64,000 nt of DNA from Kineosporia babensis (GTDB lineage Bacteria; Actinomycetota; Actinomycetes; Actinomycetales; Kineosporiaceae): NCBI RefSeq assembly GCF_021129305.1, contig NZ_JAJOMB010000002.1:496001-560000 (forward strand), read 5' to 3'. The translations under genes were made by a program, and so were the position numbers. The notes under the pieces are model-generated. The model was not told the DNA's origin, did not search any database, and worked only from the letters and a program-made list of their open reading frames with translations. Positions within the stretch are counted from its first letter, which is position 1. Each line of letters opens with the position of its first letter. Positions 61,337-64,000 of the stretch are shown in pieces.

Positions 61337-63169
61337 TCAGTCGAGCGCGGTGACCCGGTTCGGGGTGGGGCCGGTGACCGGGGAGTTGGCCTTCAGGTAG
61401 CTGGTGAGGGCGTCCAGGTCGACGCCGCCGATCCGGTCGGTGCCGTCCTTCAGCACCGAGAACCCGTCGCCGCCGTCGGCCATGAATGCGTTCACCGTGA
61501 CCCGGTACTGCTTGGCCGCCTCGATCACCTGGCCGTTCAGCTTGATCGAGCTCGCGGCGACCTTCGCGCCCACCGGAGCGGACTTGGACCAGCTGTAGGT
61601 GAAGCCGTCGGAGACCCCGAGGTGCAGGAACTTGGTGCTGCCGTCGGTCTCCTTGCTCCACTGCTGCTCCAGCAGCGTGTCGATCTGCCGGCCGGTCAGG
61701 GTCAGCGACATCACCAGGCCACCGAACGGCTGAACGGTGAAAGCCTCGCCGTAGGTCACCTTTCCGTCCCCCTCGCCGACGGCCGAGCCGACGTAGGTCA
61801 GGTCGGCCCGCACGCCGCCCGGGTTCATGAACGCGATCTGCGAACCGCCGTCCTGCTCGGCCGTGGTGGCCGCGAGCTGGGCGTCGGCGATCAGGTCGCC
61901 CAGGCTGGACTCGGTGTCCCGGCCCACGCTGCGCCGGATGTCACCGGTGATCTCGCCGATCACCTGGTTCGAGATCGGCGCGGCCAGCTCGTTCCACTTG
62001 GCGATCACCTTGGTCTGGTCAGCGGCCTTGGGCTGCTCCCGGTTGACCACCACGTTGTGCGAGGTGACCTGGTCCCGCAGCACGTCGCCGCTGCGGCGGT
62101 CCAGCTTCAGCCGGGTCTCGGTGACGGTCCGGCCGAACGAGGCGTCGCTGGTGACCCAGCGCGGCTGACCGTCCGGGTCCGGGATCGCGCAGTTGTAGGA
62201 GAAGTGGGTGTGCCCGGTGACCAGCAGGTCGATCGCGGGGTCGAGGTTCTTGGCGATCTCGACGATCGGGCCGGAGATGTCGGCCGCGCTGCCGGAGTTG
62301 CACTGGTAGTCGAAAGTGGCGCCCTGCGGCGGTACTCCGCCCTCGTGCAGCAGCACCACGATCGCCTCGACGCCCTTCTCACGCAGGTCCGCGGCGGCCA
62401 GGTTGGCGCTGACCACCTCGTCCTTGAAGGTGATGTCCTGGATCCCGGCCGGGGCCACCAGCTGCGGCGTGTCCTCCAGCGACATGCCGATGAAGCCGAC
62501 CTTGACCCCGCCCACCTTCTTCACCTCGGTGGCCGGCAGCACGGTCCGGCCGGTCGAGGCCCTGAACCAGCGGCCGTACTTCTTCTGGCCTTCCGGCTTC
62601 TCGACTCTCACGCCGTCCTTGTACTGGGCGTTCGCGGCCAGGTAGGTGAAGTTCGCGCCGTCGAAACCGTCGTCGTCGAAGCACCCTTCGGTGGGGTGGC
62701 AGCCGCCGTACTGCATCCGCAGCAGCTCGGCCACGCCCTCGTCGAACTCGTGGTTGCCCACCCCGGAGACGTCGATGTCCATGTTGTTCAGCGTCTCGAT
62801 GCTGGGCTCGTCCTTGAACAGGCCGGACAACGAGGGGGAACCGCCGATCAGGTCGCCGGCGGCCACGGTAAGACTGTTCTTCTCGCCCTTGCGCAGGTCC
62901 CGCAGGGCGGTGGTGAGGTACTCCGAGCCGCCCGCCGCGACCTGCCCGTCCCCGGTCAGCACGCTGCCGTCGCTGCCCGAGGGGGGTTCGAGGTGGCCGT
63001 GGTAGTCGTTGAAGCTCAGGATCTGCAGGTCGACGAGTTTGGGCTTCTTGGCGGCCGCGGCCGCGGCCGCGGTGGCCTGGCCGGCCGAGGCGGGGAGCGC
63101 GAACAGGGCTGCGGCGGCCGTCACTGCGATACCCGCAGTGATGCCACCTGTACGCATGGTGATCTTCAT
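61337..63169 (-). CDS. Secreted bifunctional metallophosphatase / 5'-nucleotidase
   Basis: The 610-residue exported enzyme starts at the ATG at 63169. A signal peptide (MKITMRTGGITAGIAVTAAA..., Ala-rich to about residue 40) is followed by the calcineurin-like metallophosphatase domain: ILSFNDYHGHLEP, AAGDLIGGSP, SGVGNHEFDEG, HEGG and TGHTHFSYNC provide the di-metal ligands. A linker leads to the 5'-nucleotidase C-terminal domain with SSLGDLIADAQ, AFMNPGGVRADL, YGEAFTVQPFGG and VNAFMADGGDGF. It hydrolyses extracellular nucleotides or related phosphoesters, likely for phosphate and nucleoside scavenging. No cell-wall sorting motif is seen. It is convergent with the sulfotransferase gene across a terminator. 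Confidence 0.95.
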   Translation of the reverse strand: MKITMRTGGITAGIAVTAAAALFALPASAGQATAAAAAAAKKPKLVDLQILSFNDYHGHLEPPSGSDGSVLTGDGQVAAGGSEYLTTALRDLRKGEKNSLTVAAGDLIGGSPSLSGLFKDEPSIETLNNMDIDVSGVGNHEFDEGVAELLRMQYGGCHPTEGCFDDDGFDGANFTYLAANAQYKDGVRVEKPEGQKKYGRWFRASTGRTVLPATEVKKVGGVKVGFIGMSLEDTPQLVAPAGIQDITFKDEVVSANLAAADLREKGVEAIVVLLHEGGVPPQGATFDYQCNSGSAADISGPIVEIAKNLDPAIDLLVTGHTHFSYNCAIPDPDGQPRWVTSDASFGRTVTETRLKLDRRSGDVLRDQVTSHNVVVNREQPKAADQTKVIAKWNELAAPISNQVIGEITGDIRRSVGRDTESSLGDLIADAQLAATTAEQDGGSQIAFMNPGGVRADLTYVGSAVGEGDGKVTYGEAFTVQPFGGLVMSLTLTGRQIDTLLEQQWSKETDGSTKFLHLGVSDGFTYSWSKSAPVGAKVAASSIKLNGQVIEAAKQYRVTVNAFMADGGDGFSVLKDGTDRIGGVDLDALTSYLKANSPVTGPTPNRVTALD

Positions 63170-63272
63170 GGCAGGAGCTTGGCACCGGCCGATCCGGATT
63201 CCGCCGCAGAACACACCGCCGGATCGGCAACCCGTCAGTGAACCGGGGGCTTACGGGGACCGTGTCAAAGGT

Positions 63273-63944
63273 GTGATCAAACTGAAGGTACGCATTCCGT
63301 TCGCGAGCACAGTGGCCGCCACGGTCGTCCTTTCGTCTTTGCTCTTCCTGCCCGCCTCCCGGGCCCAGACCGAGGCCGTGGCGGCGACCTGCAAGATCAC
63401 TCCCGGCACAGTGACTCTGGGGCAGCGCTCGCGCAACGTCGGGTTCGACGTGCCCTCGGCGCAGCAGTGGACTCTGGAGGCCGGCGCGATCGGTCTCTAC
63501 CTGTACGACACCGCCACCGGCGAGGACGCGGTGGCCCAGTTCATCCCGCAGCGCTTCGCCAACCGGGACGCCGGCCGGATCGCGGTCAAGGTCAAGCGCC
63601 AGAACGGTGAGACTGTGACCAGCTGCTCCTCCAGCTTCCGCCTGCGCCGCGCCGCCGACCTCAGCATCGCCGTGGCCCGGCAGGGCAAGGACCGCAAGAT
63701 CTCGGGCAAGCTGCGCCGGGTCAACTTCGGCTCGCAGGAAGCCACTTGGGCCAACCACGGCGGGCAGCCGGTCAAGGTCATGTACCGGGCGCAGAGCGGT
63801 CGCTGGATCACCGCCAAGACGGTGAAGACGGCCAAGAACGGCACCTTCAGCACCAAGCTGCGCAGCGGGGAACGGGACTGGCGGGTGGTCTACCCCGGCT
63901 CGGTCAGCACCGGCGCCAAGACCTCGCGCACGGTGACCCGCTAG
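63273..63944 (+). CDS. Small secreted protein of unknown function
   Basis: It has 223 residues from the GTG at 63273, where IKLKVRIPF followed by a hydrophobic core and LPASRAQ makes a clean Sec signal peptide. A longer upstream frame would run antisense through the 5'-nucleotidase signal region and is rejected. The mature protein is basic, has two cysteines likely to pair, and has a beta-rich composition in two parts: TCKITPGTVTLGQRSRNVGF..., then ADLSIAVARQGKDRKISGKLRRVNFG..., VKVMYRAQSGRWITAKTVKTAKNGTFSTKL and WRVVYPGSVSTG. The second part resembles Ig-like or adhesin-type repeats of exported actinobacterial proteins. Divergent from the 5'-nucleotidase gene across about 100 bp. Confidence 0.8.
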   Translation: MIKLKVRIPFASTVAATVVLSSLLFLPASRAQTEAVAATCKITPGTVTLGQRSRNVGFDVPSAQQWTLEAGAIGLYLYDTATGEDAVAQFIPQRFANRDAGRIAVKVKRQNGETVTSCSSSFRLRRAADLSIAVARQGKDRKISGKLRRVNFGSQEATWANHGGQPVKVMYRAQSGRWITAKTVKTAKNGTFSTKLRSGERDWRVVYPGSVSTGAKTSRTVTR

Positions 63945-63947
63945 GAA

Positions 63948-64000
63948 CTACCAGGACCAGCCACGTTCGGCCAGCTGCAGCTCGCGGTGGGCCCGGAGTT
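63948..64000 (-). CDS. 3' end of a minus-strand gene leaving the window
   Basis: Reading in from the right edge on the minus strand, a frame encodes ...LRAHRELQLAERGWSW and ends at TAG (63950-63948), 4 bp from the stop of the convergent secreted-protein gene. Only 16 codons are visible, so no family can be assigned. Confidence 0.45.
   Translation of the reverse strand, partial: LRAHRELQLAERGWSW

Noticed and set aside
63009-63272. Upstream extension of the small secreted-protein gene
   Set aside because: It would run antisense through the signal region of the 5'-nucleotidase gene, whereas the GTG at 63273 gives a clean signal peptide.

Overview
The window is high-GC DNA (roughly 70% by eye), with GTG, TTG and possibly CTG starts, stop/start overlaps of the ATGA and TGATG type, and lipoboxes and signal peptides typical of Actinomycetota. 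A NarL-type two-component pair, an Hsp70-like protein limited to the ATPase domain, a right-handed beta-helix fused to CbxX-type AAA modules and a chemosensory operon suggest a Kineosporiaceae- or Actinoplanes-like actinobacterium. The genus cannot be fixed from the sequence alone.

Left half (1-38.8 kb). A giant gene enters from the left edge, still open at base 1, and ends at 23968. It encodes at least 7,987 residues. I see no cysteine in it. It is built from two full tandem units of about 2.3 kilo-residues, a third truncated unit, and three C-terminal repeats of about 0.8-0.9 kilo-residues. Inside the units are modules that look like enzymes stripped of catalytic residues: a protein-glutaminase-like papain fold without its Cys, and a metallopeptidase-like segment with a mis-spaced HExxH. 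The gene after it (23970-25073) is a paralogue of 28795-29976. Between the two paralogues, on the other strand, lie two orphan binding lipoproteins and an aspartate ammonia-lyase. The cluster then continues on the + strand with tightly overlapping genes: a 1,495-residue coiled-coil protein whose C-terminus resembles an ADP-ribosyltransferase lacking its ExE glutamates, a beta-helix/double-AAA ATPase, and a secreted HExxH protein. I read this as a candidate giant pseudo-effector or polymorphic-toxin-like system whose real start lies outside the window.

Middle (38.8-49.6 kb). There is an Hsp70-type ATPase without a substrate domain, a NarL response regulator with a soluble histidine kinase, a GAF pseudo-kinase, and a protein of about 1,985 residues with three tandem TcdA/TcdB-type glycosyltransferase modules, each with a DGD motif. 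Its last ~50 codons run antisense into the next gene.

Right half (49.5-64 kb). A seven-gene minus-strand operon runs cheW - cheR(TPR) - cheW - mcp - cheA(REC) - cheB - triple-REC hybrid kinase. It resembles Wsp/alternative-function chemosensory systems more than a flagellar one. The cheR gene appears to start at CTG behind a strong Shine-Dalgarno sequence. Beyond it are a Baeyer-Villiger-type flavin monooxygenase, a sulfotransferase, a perfect 19-bp-stem bidirectional terminator, a secreted 5'-nucleotidase, a small secreted protein, and the tail of a gene leaving the window.
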